Origin: a bacterium
GTDB taxonomy: Bacteria; Electryoneota; RPQS01; DYHQ01
NCBI GenBank assembly: GCA_030622545.1
Contig: JAUXGA010000003.1
Coordinates: 22,748 to 86,747, forward strand
DNA: 64,000 nt
Reading direction: 5' to 3'
The notes under the pieces were generated by a model. The model was given only the letters and a program-made list of their open reading frames with translations, did not search any database and was not told the origin of the DNA. The position numbers and the translations under genes were made by a program. Each line of letters opens with the position of its first letter. Within the stretch, counting starts at the first letter, position 1. This document shows positions 8,772-19,100 of this stretch, one piece after another.

Positions 8772-9697
8772 GCTTCGGCTCCTCTATTGAAATGATGTTC
8801 GATTTCCCGAGCGGCAACTTCCGGAGGCTCATCCGGATTACAATCAATCCAGACCACGCGCGGGTCGCGGCGAAACCAGGTGAACTGTCGTTTGACATAA
8901 TGGCGCACGGCTTTCTGAATGTTATCCACCATTTCGTCATAGTCGTTTTCGCCGCGCAGATAAGGAAAAACTTCCTGATAACCATGCGTGCGCAACGCAT
9001 TCGTCGTTTCATCGAATCCGCGTTCCATGAGCGCGCGAACTTCATCCACGAGCCCTTCATTCAGCATCGCTAACGCGCGCTGATTCACTCGCTCGTAAAT
9101 CACCGAGCGTTCCATCCGCAGACAATAGAATGCCACTGGGCAGGGTAGAGGCTCCGCCGGGCGCTTGTGCCATTCGGATAAGGGAATGCCGGTTCGCTGA
9201 TAAACTTCCAAAGCGCGCAACACACGGCTGCTATCCTGCGGCATAATACGCGACGCGCTTTCCGGGTCCACTTTCTGCAACTCTTCATATAGAGCTTCCG
9301 CGCCTTCTTCCTTCAACCTTTCCCTTAGTGGCCCGTAATCGCTTTCGTCATCTTCCGTTTCAAAAAAACCATCCAGAAGCGCGCGAATGTAAAAACCTGA
9401 ACCGCCCACAACCATCGGTAGATGACCGCGCTCGAAAATTTCTTCAACCTTCGCCCTCGCCGCCCGTCCGAAATCCCCCGCCGTCCAGCGTTCGCTTATA
9501 TCGAGTTCATCCACAAAATGATGCGCAACTTTCGCGCGCATTTCTTTCGTGGGTTTCGCGGTTCCAATCTCGAGGTCGCGGAAGATTTGCCGACTATCCG
9601 CTGAAATAATTTCCCCCTGGAGCGCAAGCGCCAGGGGGATAGAAACATCGGTCTTTCCCACACCCGTCGGACCGGCTAAAACAAGCACGCGCTTCAT
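8768..9697 (-). CDS. miaA: tRNA dimethylallyltransferase
   Basis: The protein has 309 residues from the ATG at 9697, which follows GAGGCGG and comes 10 bases after the mutL stop. An upstream in-frame start would overlap mutL needlessly. It adds dimethylallyl to A37 of tRNAs reading UNN codons. The P-loop is GPTGVGKTD, followed by ISADSRQIFRDLEIGTAKPT and DELDISERWTAGDF. Further family motifs are VVGGSGFYIRALLDG and RQFTWFRRDPRVVWID. It sits in the order mutL-miaA-pyk; the mutL-miaA pairing is common in bacteria. Confidence 0.97.
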   Translation of the reverse strand: MKRVLVLAGPTGVGKTDVSIPLALALQGEIISADSRQIFRDLEIGTAKPTKEMRAKVAHHFVDELDISERWTAGDFGRAARAKVEEIFERGHLPMVVGGSGFYIRALLDGFFETEDDESDYGPLRERLKEEGAEALYEELQKVDPESASRIMPQDSSRVLRALEVYQRTGIPLSEWHKRPAEPLPCPVAFYCLRMERSVIYERVNQRALAMLNEGLVDEVRALMERGFDETTNALRTHGYQEVFPYLRGENDYDEMVDNIQKAVRHYVKRQFTWFRRDPRVVWIDCNPDEPPEVAAREIEHHFNRGAEA

Positions 9698-9707
9698 CGC
9701 CGCCGCC

Positions 9708-11450
9708 TCATGTCGTCCGCTTAAAGCGTCGGTCAAGTTCGGCCAGTGTCAGATGGATAATGGTGGGACGTCCGTGCGGACAGGTATAGGGAAATTCGGT
9801 GGCAAAAAGATCGTCGATTAAAGCGTTCATTTCCACAGGAGAAAGCGAATCGCCGGTTCGTATCGCGGTATGACACGCAAAAGAAGCTGCCAATGCTTCC
9901 TGTGGTTCCAGCTTGGCTTCGCGCCACTCGCGATACATATCCAGAAGCCCGGTCGCCAAGTCCGTTTCGGACGCGCGAGCAAGTCCCGCCGGCACCGCTT
10001 CCATAGACCACGACCTCGCGCCGAACTCGCGCAGCACAAAACCTAACTTTCCAAGCTCCGGTAAAAGATCGCGCAAGAGCAGGTCGTCTTCCGGAGAAAG
10101 CTCGACGAGCAGCGGAAAAAGAAGCTGCTGCGAATTCATCTGCTGCCCCTGCAGTGCGCGCTTGGCTTTTTCGAAAAGGATGCGTTCATGCGCGGCGTGC
10201 TGGTCGATAACCGCCAGCCCTGATTTCACCTGCGAAACGATATACTTATTGTGAACCTGCCAGATTTGAATGGGCGGCGAGGATGGCTCGGTTGTTTTGC
10301 CAAGCGTCACTGGCTGCAATGGAGTCGCATCCGTCGAAAACAAATCCTCGTAAGGTTTCAGCGCTTCCCGAATATCTCCCGGCACCGTCGAGCCGCCGCG
10401 AAGATCAATCGGATGCGCCGGTCTTTTATGAAACGGAGCGTCGCTTTCAGAAATTACCTCTGTATGAAGATCCCGCAACGCTTCTCGAACCGCTCTGCGA
10501 ACGACAGAATGAATGAGTCCCTCGTTGTTGAACTTCACCTCCGACTTGGACGGATGCACATTCACATCGTACGAGCGCGGATCCATCTCCATGAAGAGAA
10601 CATAGAACGGCCATTCCCCCGGCGGCAGATACATATCGAGACCAACCTTTACAGCATTATGAACGACGCGATGCTGGATACCGCGCCGGTTCAAAAACAG
10701 ATACTGCTCTCCGCGGCTCTTCCGGTGCAGTTCGGCCTTGCCGATGTAGCCCCAGACTCGCAGCGGCTCCTGTTCAAAATCCACCGGCAGAAGTTTCTCG
10801 ATAAAGCCTGTACCAAACAAATCCGACAAACGGCCATCGAAATCGGTCGCCGGAAGTTGAAACACCGATGCTTCGTTATGAAAAAGCGACCAGTTGATAT
10901 CCGGATACGCGATGACGAAACGTTTGAAGGTGGATAGAAGATGTTGAAATTCGGTGGGCGCGCTTTTCAGAAATTTCGCGCGGGCGGGCGTGTTGTAAAA
11001 GAGAGAATGAACTGCGACGGAACTGCCTTGCGGGCACGCGCAGGGTTCCGGCACGCCGGCAATGCCGCCTTCCAAACGAAGCAGCGTTCCGGAAGGAGAT
11101 TTCTCGGTACGCGTCCGCATTTCGACAACGCTGACTGATGCAATCGAAGGAAGCGCTTCTCCGCGAAAACCCAGCGAACGGATTTGAAATAAATCGTCCA
11201 ACGTCGCGATTTTGCTCGTTGCGTGACGTTCAAAAGCCAGAAGAAGATCATCGCGCTCCATCCCCTGGCCGTCATCCACAACCTGAATCAGTTCGCGACC
11301 CTGACCGCGCAAATGAATCTGAATCCGGCTTGCTCCGGCATCGATGGCGTTTTCGACGAGCTCCTTAAGCACCGAAGCTCCCCGTTCGACAACTTCACCG
11401 GCTGCAATCTGGTTCGCCAGATGCTCAGGTAGAATCTGTATTTTCCCCAT
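9708..11450 (-). CDS. mutL: DNA mismatch repair protein MutL
   Basis: The protein has 580 residues from the ATG at 11450 (MGKIQILPEHLANQIAAGEV). The GHKL ATPase domain shows ELVENAIDAGA, VVDDGQGM, TSKIATLDDL and SLGFRGEALPSIASV. The C-terminal dimerisation domain is present (QVHNKYIVSQ, VIDQHAAHERILFE). The endonuclease motif DQHAAHERILFE, typical of MutL from organisms lacking MutH, is seen. So is the C-terminal ACHTAIRTGD with CPHGRP near the end. It links MutS recognition to strand nicking. The start overlaps the end of the cyclodeaminase gene by 26 bases. Confidence 0.97.
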   Translation of the reverse strand: MGKIQILPEHLANQIAAGEVVERGASVLKELVENAIDAGASRIQIHLRGQGRELIQVVDDGQGMERDDLLLAFERHATSKIATLDDLFQIRSLGFRGEALPSIASVSVVEMRTRTEKSPSGTLLRLEGGIAGVPEPCACPQGSSVAVHSLFYNTPARAKFLKSAPTEFQHLLSTFKRFVIAYPDINWSLFHNEASVFQLPATDFDGRLSDLFGTGFIEKLLPVDFEQEPLRVWGYIGKAELHRKSRGEQYLFLNRRGIQHRVVHNAVKVGLDMYLPPGEWPFYVLFMEMDPRSYDVNVHPSKSEVKFNNEGLIHSVVRRAVREALRDLHTEVISESDAPFHKRPAHPIDLRGGSTVPGDIREALKPYEDLFSTDATPLQPVTLGKTTEPSSPPIQIWQVHNKYIVSQVKSGLAVIDQHAAHERILFEKAKRALQGQQMNSQQLLFPLLVELSPEDDLLLRDLLPELGKLGFVLREFGARSWSMEAVPAGLARASETDLATGLLDMYREWREAKLEPQEALAASFACHTAIRTGDSLSPVEMNALIDDLFATEFPYTCPHGRPTIIHLTLAELDRRFKRTT

Positions 11451-12102
11451 CGAGTTTCTCTTGGACAATCTGGAAAGCGCTCTTGATAAGTTCTCCGCCT
11501 TCTTGCCAGGCCGTCATGACTTCTTTTCGCAGCGCCTTGGCTTTGGCGGCGTCTTCAAGACCGACGAGGTTAATCAAAACATTCCAACCGCCGCCGACAA
11601 GTCCCGTGTAAAGCTGCGCGGCTCCAACACCCGCGTCGGAAACACAATTCTCATTGCCCTTCGCAGCAACGAACGACGCGTCGCGCAAAGCTTCCAAACA
11701 AGTCTGCATCGTCGTCATGGGAACGTCAATCGTTTCCTGAGTGGCCGCCGCAAGCTCTGCCTCTTTCGCTTTTGTTTCGGCGTCATCTCGCGCAGGTAAT
11801 TTTCGAGCAACCCGGAAGCGGTTGAACGCGGCGGTGTCTTCATCGACAAGCACGGTCAGCTTAGCGCGAGCGGCTTCGGTGCGCGTGCGTACGTCCTGCA
11901 GCTCCTGCCCGACGTCCGCATAAGCTTTCTTGCCGATGGTCAATGTGCAGACCATCGAAAGTAATGCGGAGCCAATCGCGCCGGAAAGTGCCGCCGCAGA
12001 GCCGCCTCCGGGCGCGGGAGCTTTCGACGCGACTTGTTCGATAAAATTCTGTGTCGGCTGGTAAATCAGTTTCGCGGGGAAATCAATAGTTTTTTCAGAC
12101 AT
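11425..12102 (-). CDS. Formiminotransferase-cyclodeaminase family protein (cyclodeaminase/cyclohydrolase)
   Basis: The protein has 225 residues. It matches the C-terminal half of FTCD-type enzymes: APAPGGGSAAALSGAIGSAL near residue 30, VDEDTAAFNRF in the middle, and an alpha-helical body. The family converts formimino- or methenyl-tetrahydrofolate. It lies 20 bases downstream of the formiminotransferase gene, so the two domains that are fused in animals are separate neighbours here. The pair would feed one-carbon units from histidine breakdown into the folate pool. Confidence 0.92.
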   Translation of the reverse strand: MSEKTIDFPAKLIYQPTQNFIEQVASKAPAPGGGSAAALSGAIGSALLSMVCTLTIGKKAYADVGQELQDVRTRTEAARAKLTVLVDEDTAAFNRFRVARKLPARDDAETKAKEAELAAATQETIDVPMTTMQTCLEALRDASFVAAKGNENCVSDAGVGAAQLYTGLVGGGWNVLINLVGLEDAAKAKALRKEVMTAWQEGGELIKSAFQIVQEKLDGENTDST

Positions 12103-12122
12103 CTAAATTTGCTCTTTGTTTT

Positions 12123-13160
12123 CTATGAAATGGCGTATTCGATTATTTTCTTTTCGGGCACGAACGGATTGAACGATGAAAGTTCTAACTTGTCATGCGC
12201 AAGCTTCACGGCCTCACGCTCGGTTTGCGGTCGAGGGCCGCCGTCGCGCCAAAGATAATATTCGGCGGCGAGCAGCAGCGCTTCTATGGGAATCAAACCG
12301 ACGGCTTCCGTGCCGCGGGTTTTAACGCCGCGGGTTTCGGCTTCGTGCTTGACCTGCTCGTAAGCGGTATGCGGCGGCGTGATTCGGAAATTCGTCAGGT
12401 TCATCGAAATCTGTGTGGAGTCGCTTTCCTCAAGATACACACCCATACCTTTGACAAACAACAGCGGGCCGGGATGGTGCACCTTCTTACCCTTAGCGCT
12501 GAGAATAAGTTCGCCTTTCGCGTCCGTCATCGGCCAGCCCATTTGCCGCACATGCAGCGCAATGTCCTGAGCAACATCCGCATCAGGTGTTTGCAAATTC
12601 ACATTGTACGCAATTAAAAAGAAGCGCGCGCCGGTAGCAACCGCTCCGAATTTGGGTACGAACTTGGCCGGGCCGAAATCCGGCGCCCAAAGTGGGTCTT
12701 TCAATTTCTCTTCCAAACCCTCGTATTCGCCGCGACGCACCTTCGCCAAATTCTGTCGCGAAGGTGTTTTTGCGGCGGCTTCGTAGAGATAAACCGGAAT
12801 CCCGAGCTCTCTGCCCGCGCGTTCGCCGTATCTCTCCGCAAGCTTCGCGCACTCCGCCATCGTAATATCCCGCACCGGCACGAACGGCGCGACATCGACC
12901 GCTCCCATCCGCGGATGTTCGCCTTTCTGGACAGTCATGTCAATCTCTTCGACCGCCGCCGCTGTCAAACGGAACATCGCCTCGACGCACGCATCCGGAT
13001 TGCCCGCGAACGTAATCACGCAACGGTTGTAATCTCCGTTGGGGTCAACATCAAGCAATGTCACACCGTCAACCTTGGCGACTTCACCCGCCACCCGGTC
13101 AATCTTCGCCCGATCCCTCCCCTCGGAAATATTCGGCACACATTCAACAATTGGATTCAT
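12123..13160 (-). CDS. ftcD: Glutamate formimidoyltransferase
   Basis: The protein has 345 residues from the ATG at 13160. A TTG two codons earlier is possible but unnecessary. Family motifs are CVPNISEGRD at the N terminus, DVDPNGDYNRCVITF, HPRMGAVDVAPFVPV, PKFGAVATGARFFLIAYNVN and HTAYEQVKHEAETRG. It transfers the formimino group of N-formimino-glutamate to tetrahydrofolate. The cyclodeaminase gene follows after 20 bases. No hut genes are visible in the window. Confidence 0.95.
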   Translation of the reverse strand: MNPIVECVPNISEGRDRAKIDRVAGEVAKVDGVTLLDVDPNGDYNRCVITFAGNPDACVEAMFRLTAAAVEEIDMTVQKGEHPRMGAVDVAPFVPVRDITMAECAKLAERYGERAGRELGIPVYLYEAAAKTPSRQNLAKVRRGEYEGLEEKLKDPLWAPDFGPAKFVPKFGAVATGARFFLIAYNVNLQTPDADVAQDIALHVRQMGWPMTDAKGELILSAKGKKVHHPGPLLFVKGMGVYLEESDSTQISMNLTNFRITPPHTAYEQVKHEAETRGVKTRGTEAVGLIPIEALLLAAEYYLWRDGGPRPQTEREAVKLAHDKLELSSFNPFVPEKKIIEYAIS

Positions 13161-13193
13161 GTACAAAATCTCTTGGTTAGGTTCGTTTCAAAT

Positions 13194-14087
13194 TTAATGC
13201 GATTGAAGTGCAAAATCTACGGTATAAGTCTTTACTTCTATATAGCTCAAATCTCTAATGGCGTACTCCAATGTATCATCCACTTGCTTCGCTATTATGA
13301 TTCCTTTTACGTTTTGATTTTCTTGGGCAACGTTTTCTCTGACCCATGTAATATATCTTAATAGTTGGCCTACTGCAGAATCACTTGTTTTCCCGCGCTT
13401 CAATTCAATTACAACCAAATCATTCGTATCTAAATCTAAGCTCAAGAAATCTATATTCCATTTACCCGCTGGAAATTGCCTTCCATTCTGTTCATCAGTT
13501 CTATAAAGTTGTAATCGTGATCCCCAGTTAATATTCTCCCAGTTAGTATAAAGAAACTCCTCTAATTGAGATTCCAATGCAAATTCTGCTTGGTTTTCAA
13601 TGTCCTTAGATGTCGCAATTTGCCTAACTAAACTCGTTTCTCTTTCTCCTGTGATTAACCTAAAATCCTCTTCGGATATTCCCCTCGCTCCGCCTTGAAA
13701 ATATGAATACCAAAACTGCTTATTCTCGATAAATTCCAGCAACGGAACCAAATCCTCTACTGCTCTCGGTTTTCCCCAAAGATTAATTTCGCTCAACAAT
13801 ACCCCATAATTTGTTGTAAAGAACTCAACTCCGTGTCCGTAATTCTTTCGTTGTTCTTCTGTTAATTCAAAACTTGGTGAAGCCAATATCGCCGTCGCTG
13901 CAAAGATTTTATCTGGCAACCCTACGTAAAACACAACTCGATCACCCTGTTCAAGATTCCTTCGGTTTGGTGTTCTTTCGCCAAGACCCCAGAAACTATC
14001 TTCTATTCTTGCATCAAGAATTTTGCGAGCAGATAAAACCTCTCCACCAGATTTATGTCCAGTTACGGTAAAAATCCAATATGCCAT
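13194..14087 (-). CDS. EVE domain fused to a NucS-like nuclease
   Basis: The protein has 297 residues. Residues 1-145 look like an EVE/PUA-like domain (MAYWIFTVTG, EDSFWGLGERTPNRRNL, GDRVVFYV, SFELTEEQR). Residues 165-297 match the NucS/DUF91 branch of PD-(D/E)xK nucleases: E171 in ALESQLEEFL, D213 in NIDFLSLD, E228-L-K230 in VIELKRG, and QLLRY at 241-245. EVE domains bind modified bases in several systems, and NucS-type domains cut DNA. A role in restricting modified DNA is therefore plausible but inferred. The gene looks more AT-rich than its neighbours, which suggests transfer. Confidence 0.82.
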   Translation of the reverse strand: MAYWIFTVTGHKSGGEVLSARKILDARIEDSFWGLGERTPNRRNLEQGDRVVFYVGLPDKIFAATAILASPSFELTEEQRKNYGHGVEFFTTNYGVLLSEINLWGKPRAVEDLVPLLEFIENKQFWYSYFQGGARGISEEDFRLITGERETSLVRQIATSKDIENQAEFALESQLEEFLYTNWENINWGSRLQLYRTDEQNGRQFPAGKWNIDFLSLDLDTNDLVVIELKRGKTSDSAVGQLLRYITWVRENVAQENQNVKGIIIAKQVDDTLEYAIRDLSYIEVKTYTVDFALQSH

Positions 14088-14115
14088 AGCTTACTCTAAT
14101 CCTAATTCACGTACT

Positions 14116-14141
14116 GCGGAACGCGGGAGCGTCCCGCCTAG
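14116..14141 (+). repeat. Hairpin element C
   Basis: GCGGAACGC, loop GGGA, GCGTCCCGC, then CTAG. One pair in the 9-bp stem is mismatched. The only other copy seen is at 63704-63730, which has the same loop and tail but a different outer stem. Both copies are followed by an A-type element. Confidence 0.6.
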
Positions 14142-14161
14142 TGTAGGTTAAAGATATTCAA

Positions 14162-14230
14162 TTCCGGCCGGATTACGCTCGCTGATTTCACCTTTCTGCG
14201 TTTCACCAAAAGGTGAAACACCAATTGGTG
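14162..14230 (+). repeat. Half A element followed by two perfect palindromes
   Basis: TTCCGGCCGGATTACGCTCG (14162-14181) matches the left end of the long A element, but no right end follows. Next come TTTCACC-AAAA-GGTGAAA (14201-14218) and CACCAATTGGTG (14219-14230), both perfect. They share the CACC/GGTG core. The region lies between the EVE-NucS start and the TPR gene stop. Confidence 0.5.
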
Positions 14231-14256
14231 AAAAGTACTCCACCCGCATTATCCAA

Positions 14257-16119
14257 TTACAGCGCTTTCTCGAGTGCTCTCGCGCGTTTGCGGGCTTGCT
14301 CAAGATACGTAGATTCGGGGAAATCGGCAAGGATTTTCTCGTAACTAACGAGTGCGGCGGCGGTGTTGTGCAAATCTTCTTCCTGTACTTGCGCTATCAG
14401 AAAAATCGTGCGGTCGAGGTCGCGGCTTTCCGGAAAATCTTCCACAAACTGCTCGAGAACTCGTATGGTCGCTTCGGCTTCCCCTGCATCACGCAGCGAT
14501 AATGCCTGCATATAGCGGCCTGTCTCAGCTATGCGTCCCTGCTTGGCAATATCGGCGACGCGCTTGAAATGTTTCGCCGCCTTGTCCGGTTCTTCGCGAA
14601 AGAGGTTTAAATCTCCCTGCGCATATTCGCGAATAACTTCGCCATACCCTCCCTCGGTCATGAGTTTGCTGTAGCGCACCGCGTCGTTATAGCACGGACT
14701 GTTAAAACTCCCAGCGAGAATTCTTTCCAGAACATCATTCGCCTTGACCAGTGAATCCATCCAAAGATGTGCACGGACGATACGAAGACGCGCTTCGGCG
14801 ACTTTGTCCTGATACTTTTTATCGCTCGAAACTTTACTCCAAACATCAATCGCATCCGGAATCTTATCCGTCCAAACCAGACAATCCCCCATGTTCAGCT
14901 GCACCGTCGCCGGCGAAACCTGTTTGCTTCCCCTTTCGATTTCTTTTAACTGCGCAAGCGCTTCTTCAGGTTTGCGCTCATAACGAAGCGTAATCGTGGC
15001 GATGCAATAGCGCGCCAGAACAGCTTCCGACGCCTTCGGATGAGCTGCAATGAAACTTTCGTACGCCGCTTTCGCTTCAGCATGTTTCTCAAGCTGCATC
15101 AGACAATCCGCGAGTCCTAATTCAGCTTTCAGCCGCGTCTTTTTGGACGGCTCCCGTTGCAAGACCCTTGAAAAACTTTTTGACGCAAGAGATGTCTCGC
15201 CTTGCTTCAGCAGCTTATTCGCCAGAGCAAGAACGGCATCGCCATGTTTCTTATCCAGCGAGTCCACCACGACCGTCTGTTCATATGAACCAGCGAAATC
15301 GCGGATTTTGAAAAGGTATCCCGCGTAGAGTTGCCGAAGCCGAATATTCCTTTTATTTTTCCGCACCGCACGAGCGAGGGTTTCCGTCACTTTCTTGTGA
15401 ACGTCAGGCTCATCAGGAAAGCTCGTCAAGGTTCGCTGAGCAATCATCCAGCTTTGCGGAGCTTCTTTCAGGTAATTGATGAGTTCACGAGTGGCGGCAT
15501 CCCATTTCATCTGCACGCGCATACTCTGCGACATCTCGAAAGCCATAAAACCCGGCTGTCTCGATTCCTTTCGGAAGTCCTCAATAAATCGTTCCGCGTC
15601 CTCCCACATCCGATTGCGCTGGAGTACTCGCACCAGACCTGCCACCGCACTGGGGTTTTTCGATTCGGATTCCAGAGCGCGATTCCAGATTTCCCATGCG
15701 CGTTCCTGCTGATCCTGCACAAGATAAATTTCGCCCAGTCCCAGCGTCAACGCAAAAGGCGCCAGAGCAGGAACCGTGTTCGGCTGGATTGAACTCTGCG
15801 CCTGAGCGCGCGCGATCATTCCTTCTACAAATTCGATAGCTTCTTCGTATCGTTTCAGATAAACGAGATTTCTGCGGATGCCTTCGACAGCCCGAGCGTT
15901 CCAGGCGTTCTCCGCTAAAACTGCTCGCCACGTCGCCAGCGCTCTCTCTGTATCCGCGCGTTCTTCGTAGCGCCGCGCGCGATCGACGAGATTCTTCTCC
16001 TTTAAGTCCGCCGCACTTTGATTGGCTCTTTTGGACTCAATGCGAATCGGTATCATCTGTCCGAAAGCAGAGGCAGTCATCAAGAGTATTGCTAAGAAGA
16101 TTATAATTCGTTTACCCAT
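14257..16119 (-). CDS. Exported tetratricopeptide-repeat protein
   Basis: The protein has 620 residues from the ATG at 16119, giving the signal peptide MGKRIIIFLAILLMTASAFG. The rest is almost entirely helical TPR-like repeats (YEERADTERALATWRAVL, LGLGEIYLVQDQQERAWEIW, LADCLMQLEKHAEAKAAYES, FLIAQVQEEDLHNTAAALVS). It starts 13 bases after the DUF4175 stop, so the two very likely form one operon. TPR proteins scaffold complexes; the partner here may be the DUF4175 protein. The exact function is unknown. Confidence 0.8.
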   Translation of the reverse strand: MGKRIIIFLAILLMTASAFGQMIPIRIESKRANQSAADLKEKNLVDRARRYEERADTERALATWRAVLAENAWNARAVEGIRRNLVYLKRYEEAIEFVEGMIARAQAQSSIQPNTVPALAPFALTLGLGEIYLVQDQQERAWEIWNRALESESKNPSAVAGLVRVLQRNRMWEDAERFIEDFRKESRQPGFMAFEMSQSMRVQMKWDAATRELINYLKEAPQSWMIAQRTLTSFPDEPDVHKKVTETLARAVRKNKRNIRLRQLYAGYLFKIRDFAGSYEQTVVVDSLDKKHGDAVLALANKLLKQGETSLASKSFSRVLQREPSKKTRLKAELGLADCLMQLEKHAEAKAAYESFIAAHPKASEAVLARYCIATITLRYERKPEEALAQLKEIERGSKQVSPATVQLNMGDCLVWTDKIPDAIDVWSKVSSDKKYQDKVAEARLRIVRAHLWMDSLVKANDVLERILAGSFNSPCYNDAVRYSKLMTEGGYGEVIREYAQGDLNLFREEPDKAAKHFKRVADIAKQGRIAETGRYMQALSLRDAGEAEATIRVLEQFVEDFPESRDLDRTIFLIAQVQEEDLHNTAAALVSYEKILADFPESTYLEQARKRARALEKAL

Positions 16120-16132
16120 CAATGTCACGTCC

Positions 16133-19100
16133 TCACTGCGTTTGCATCTTTCCCAAAGCATCGAAATACTGCCGAATCAGCACTTCATAATCGCGAACGA
16201 ATTTCGAATCAAGCGCCCGCAGGAGATCCTGACGAAGCTCATCGCGTCCGGCTTCAGGTGATATTGGCGGCGGTGTAGCGCGAACCATATCCACGCCGGT
16301 CTGCGCCCGCCGCTGCGGTTTGAATTCGCGCTCCCGCGCCGAGCGTTGAAAATCCAAGAGACGCGACACGATGCGTTCCTGCCGTTCACGCGTGCGAGCA
16401 GTGACGTTGCGGTCCCGAAGATCCTCCGCAATCTCACGCATCTCTTTTCCCATTTCGCCCAACTTCCCGAGAGTCTGACGCGACGAAGCGGCTTCGGCGG
16501 CAAGCTGTTCGGCGGCTTTCCCCAGCGCTTCCTGTTCGCCCGCCAAACGCTGCATCGCTGCCTGCTGACCCATCGACATCGAACTCGGATTGCCCTGCTG
16601 CATCAAAGATTCTGTCCCTTGATTAATGCTCATTTGTTGCCCAGCCATCTGCCCCGCTTTGTTGCACATCTGATTCATCCCTGTCGCGGAGTTGCAAGAC
16701 GAATTGCAATTCGAACAGGAATTACTGACTTCTTTTAAAGACTTGTTCAAAGAAGCCATCGCTTGCCGCTGATGATGAGCGGCCGAGCGCGGATTGCGCT
16801 GCTGGGTGGCGTTCATAGAGCGCTGCATATCCATAGATGCCTGCCACATGGCCGCGCTGATTTGCGGCGTAACAAACAGCGTGCGCTTCGCCACTTCCGC
16901 CAGCGCTTTCGATACGCGCTCCAATGCCGCGGAAATGTCCTGCTGTTCTTCTCCGGCTCCGTCAAGCCGCGGACTGTTGCTCGGCATCGTCTGCGTATTC
17001 TCCCACAGATTCTCCTGTCTTTCGCTGAGACGCAGAAGCTCATCGCGGGCGGTTTCGAGCGCTTTCTTAATTTCAGCCAATTGCTCCTGAACCATCTTCT
17101 TCTTCATGTTGCGCATCGAGTTGGCCATTTGCGTGAGCTGCCGACTCATCTTGCGGCCGCGTTTCTTACAGCCGGACTTCTGGCATTGCGACATAGCTTC
17201 CGCATTTTTTTGCATTTCCTGAGGGATATTCGCCTGCTGCATCTCCTCATTGAATTGTTCCATGTCTTCCTGAGGCGTCTTAGGAGTTTCCTTCATAAGC
17301 TTCTCGAGTTCCTTCGAGGCTTTTTCGATATCGCGCATTTCCTTAGCGAGTTTTTCCTGCTCGGCGGCGAGTTTATCCGCGTCTTCAGGCGGAGCGTTTT
17401 CCTGTTTTTCGTTTAACGCATCCTGACGGTTGGCGAGTTCATCAAGGCGGCGCGTGATTTCATCCATCTTCTGCTCGATCTGAAGCTGCTTCAGGATATT
17501 CAGAGTGCGATCCAGCGCATCCTTGAACTGCTCCTGCGTCATGGAGAAATTCTCCATCGCCTTGCGGATTTCACTTTCATTCGCCTGCTGCATCGCCTCC
17601 TGCAGCTTCTGCATCGCCTCGCGCATCTCAGGCGTAATCACTTCCTGAATGAGTTTCTGCAACTCCTGATATTTCTCTAGCGTTTCCGGAGAGAACAGCG
17701 CGCGCGCCTGCATCTGCTCCGCCGTTCGTTCAAGCGCCTGAGCGATGTCTTCAAGCATCTGCGTCATGGCTTCCTGTTCTTCGAGCATCTGCTGAATTTC
17801 CTGCTTGCGCTCCCACGTCATTTCAGGATTCGATTTGTATTCTTCCAGAGCGCGGTCAACTTCCTCGCTGAGTTCCCGCGACCGATCCAATAAATCCTGC
17901 AAGCTGATTTGGCGAGCTTCCTGAGCGCGCTCTTGTGCTTCGAAGATTTCCTGCAAGGATGGAAAACGCAGGACGCGATGGATGGATTCGGCGCGCTTGG
18001 GCCCTTTCAAAGCGTCGTTATCCCAGACTTCAATGAAGAATTCCACCTGATCCTCGGGCAGCATATTCAGCGGCGTCAAATCCCATTTATACTCCGACCG
18101 GATTTTTGCCTGATCAATGGATTCGTATGGCAAATCAATTTGCTTGAATTTCGAAAGAGGAATGTCTCCCGTATCCGGTTCGAAAACCGATGTGCGATAG
18201 TACCGCAATCTCATGCGCGTCAGTCCGTAATCATCCGTCGCCTCGCTGACCACCGGCACCTGAACACCAGCGGCAACATCCAAATCTCGCGACGGTTCGA
18301 TGAGACTAACGACCGGCACTTCATCCGGACGAACAGTCACCCGGTACAGAATCGGATCGCGGTCAGACAGATTTTCGTTGTCCAAAAGGCGTATGCGGTA
18401 GTAGCCGCTCTTCAGTACCCTAAACTTGCCGCTCGCCCTCATGCCTTCAACGACAAGCGGAAGCGTGTCGGCTTTGACGGCGGTTTCATCACCCTGCACA
18501 GGCGGCTTACCTTCAAAATTTTCGAGAAAGGCTTTGGTTAGTGATTTCGTCGCTGCAATGCGAAGATGCGCCGTTGTTCCATAGAGAGCGCTGACATCGC
18601 CGATATTCTCTTCCAACTTCTGCTCAGACTTCCCCGTATAGCGCGGGTAAACCAGCCGGACGGATAGCGCTCGCACCGCAGGCAATTCCCGCACGGAAAC
18701 TTCATAACGCTCCGATTTGACGCGCCCGCTGTGCGCCCAGTAAATGAAGGAAGCGGTCACAGCGCGATAGGTATAACGAAACACGCCTTCTTGCTGCACC
18801 TTCAATGTCACCGGCTCGCTCGCGACTTTGCCGCGTTCGAGTCGCTCGAGGGTAATTTCATCCGGCACGTTTCCTGTCGCCGTGACCGTCACAGCCAACG
18901 AATCCCCTCGCAGCACTGTGCAGGAACCGGGCTGAATTCCCAAATGAAAGGGGGGAGGCGATGCGAATTCTTCGTCCGGGTTGAGCACGCGCTCCCCGGC
19001 TGAAACAAGCGCGCCGCCGAAAAGCGCGAACATCAAAAGCGACAGCGCCGCGCTCGCAAGAAGAGCTCGCCCGAAAAGTCGCACCGGCTTCCGGTCTGGC

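Noticed and set aside
10251..10937. 228-residue open frame opposite mutL
   Set aside because: It is a shadow of a well-conserved gene on the other strand, with an Arg/His/Leu-rich composition typical of antisense frames.
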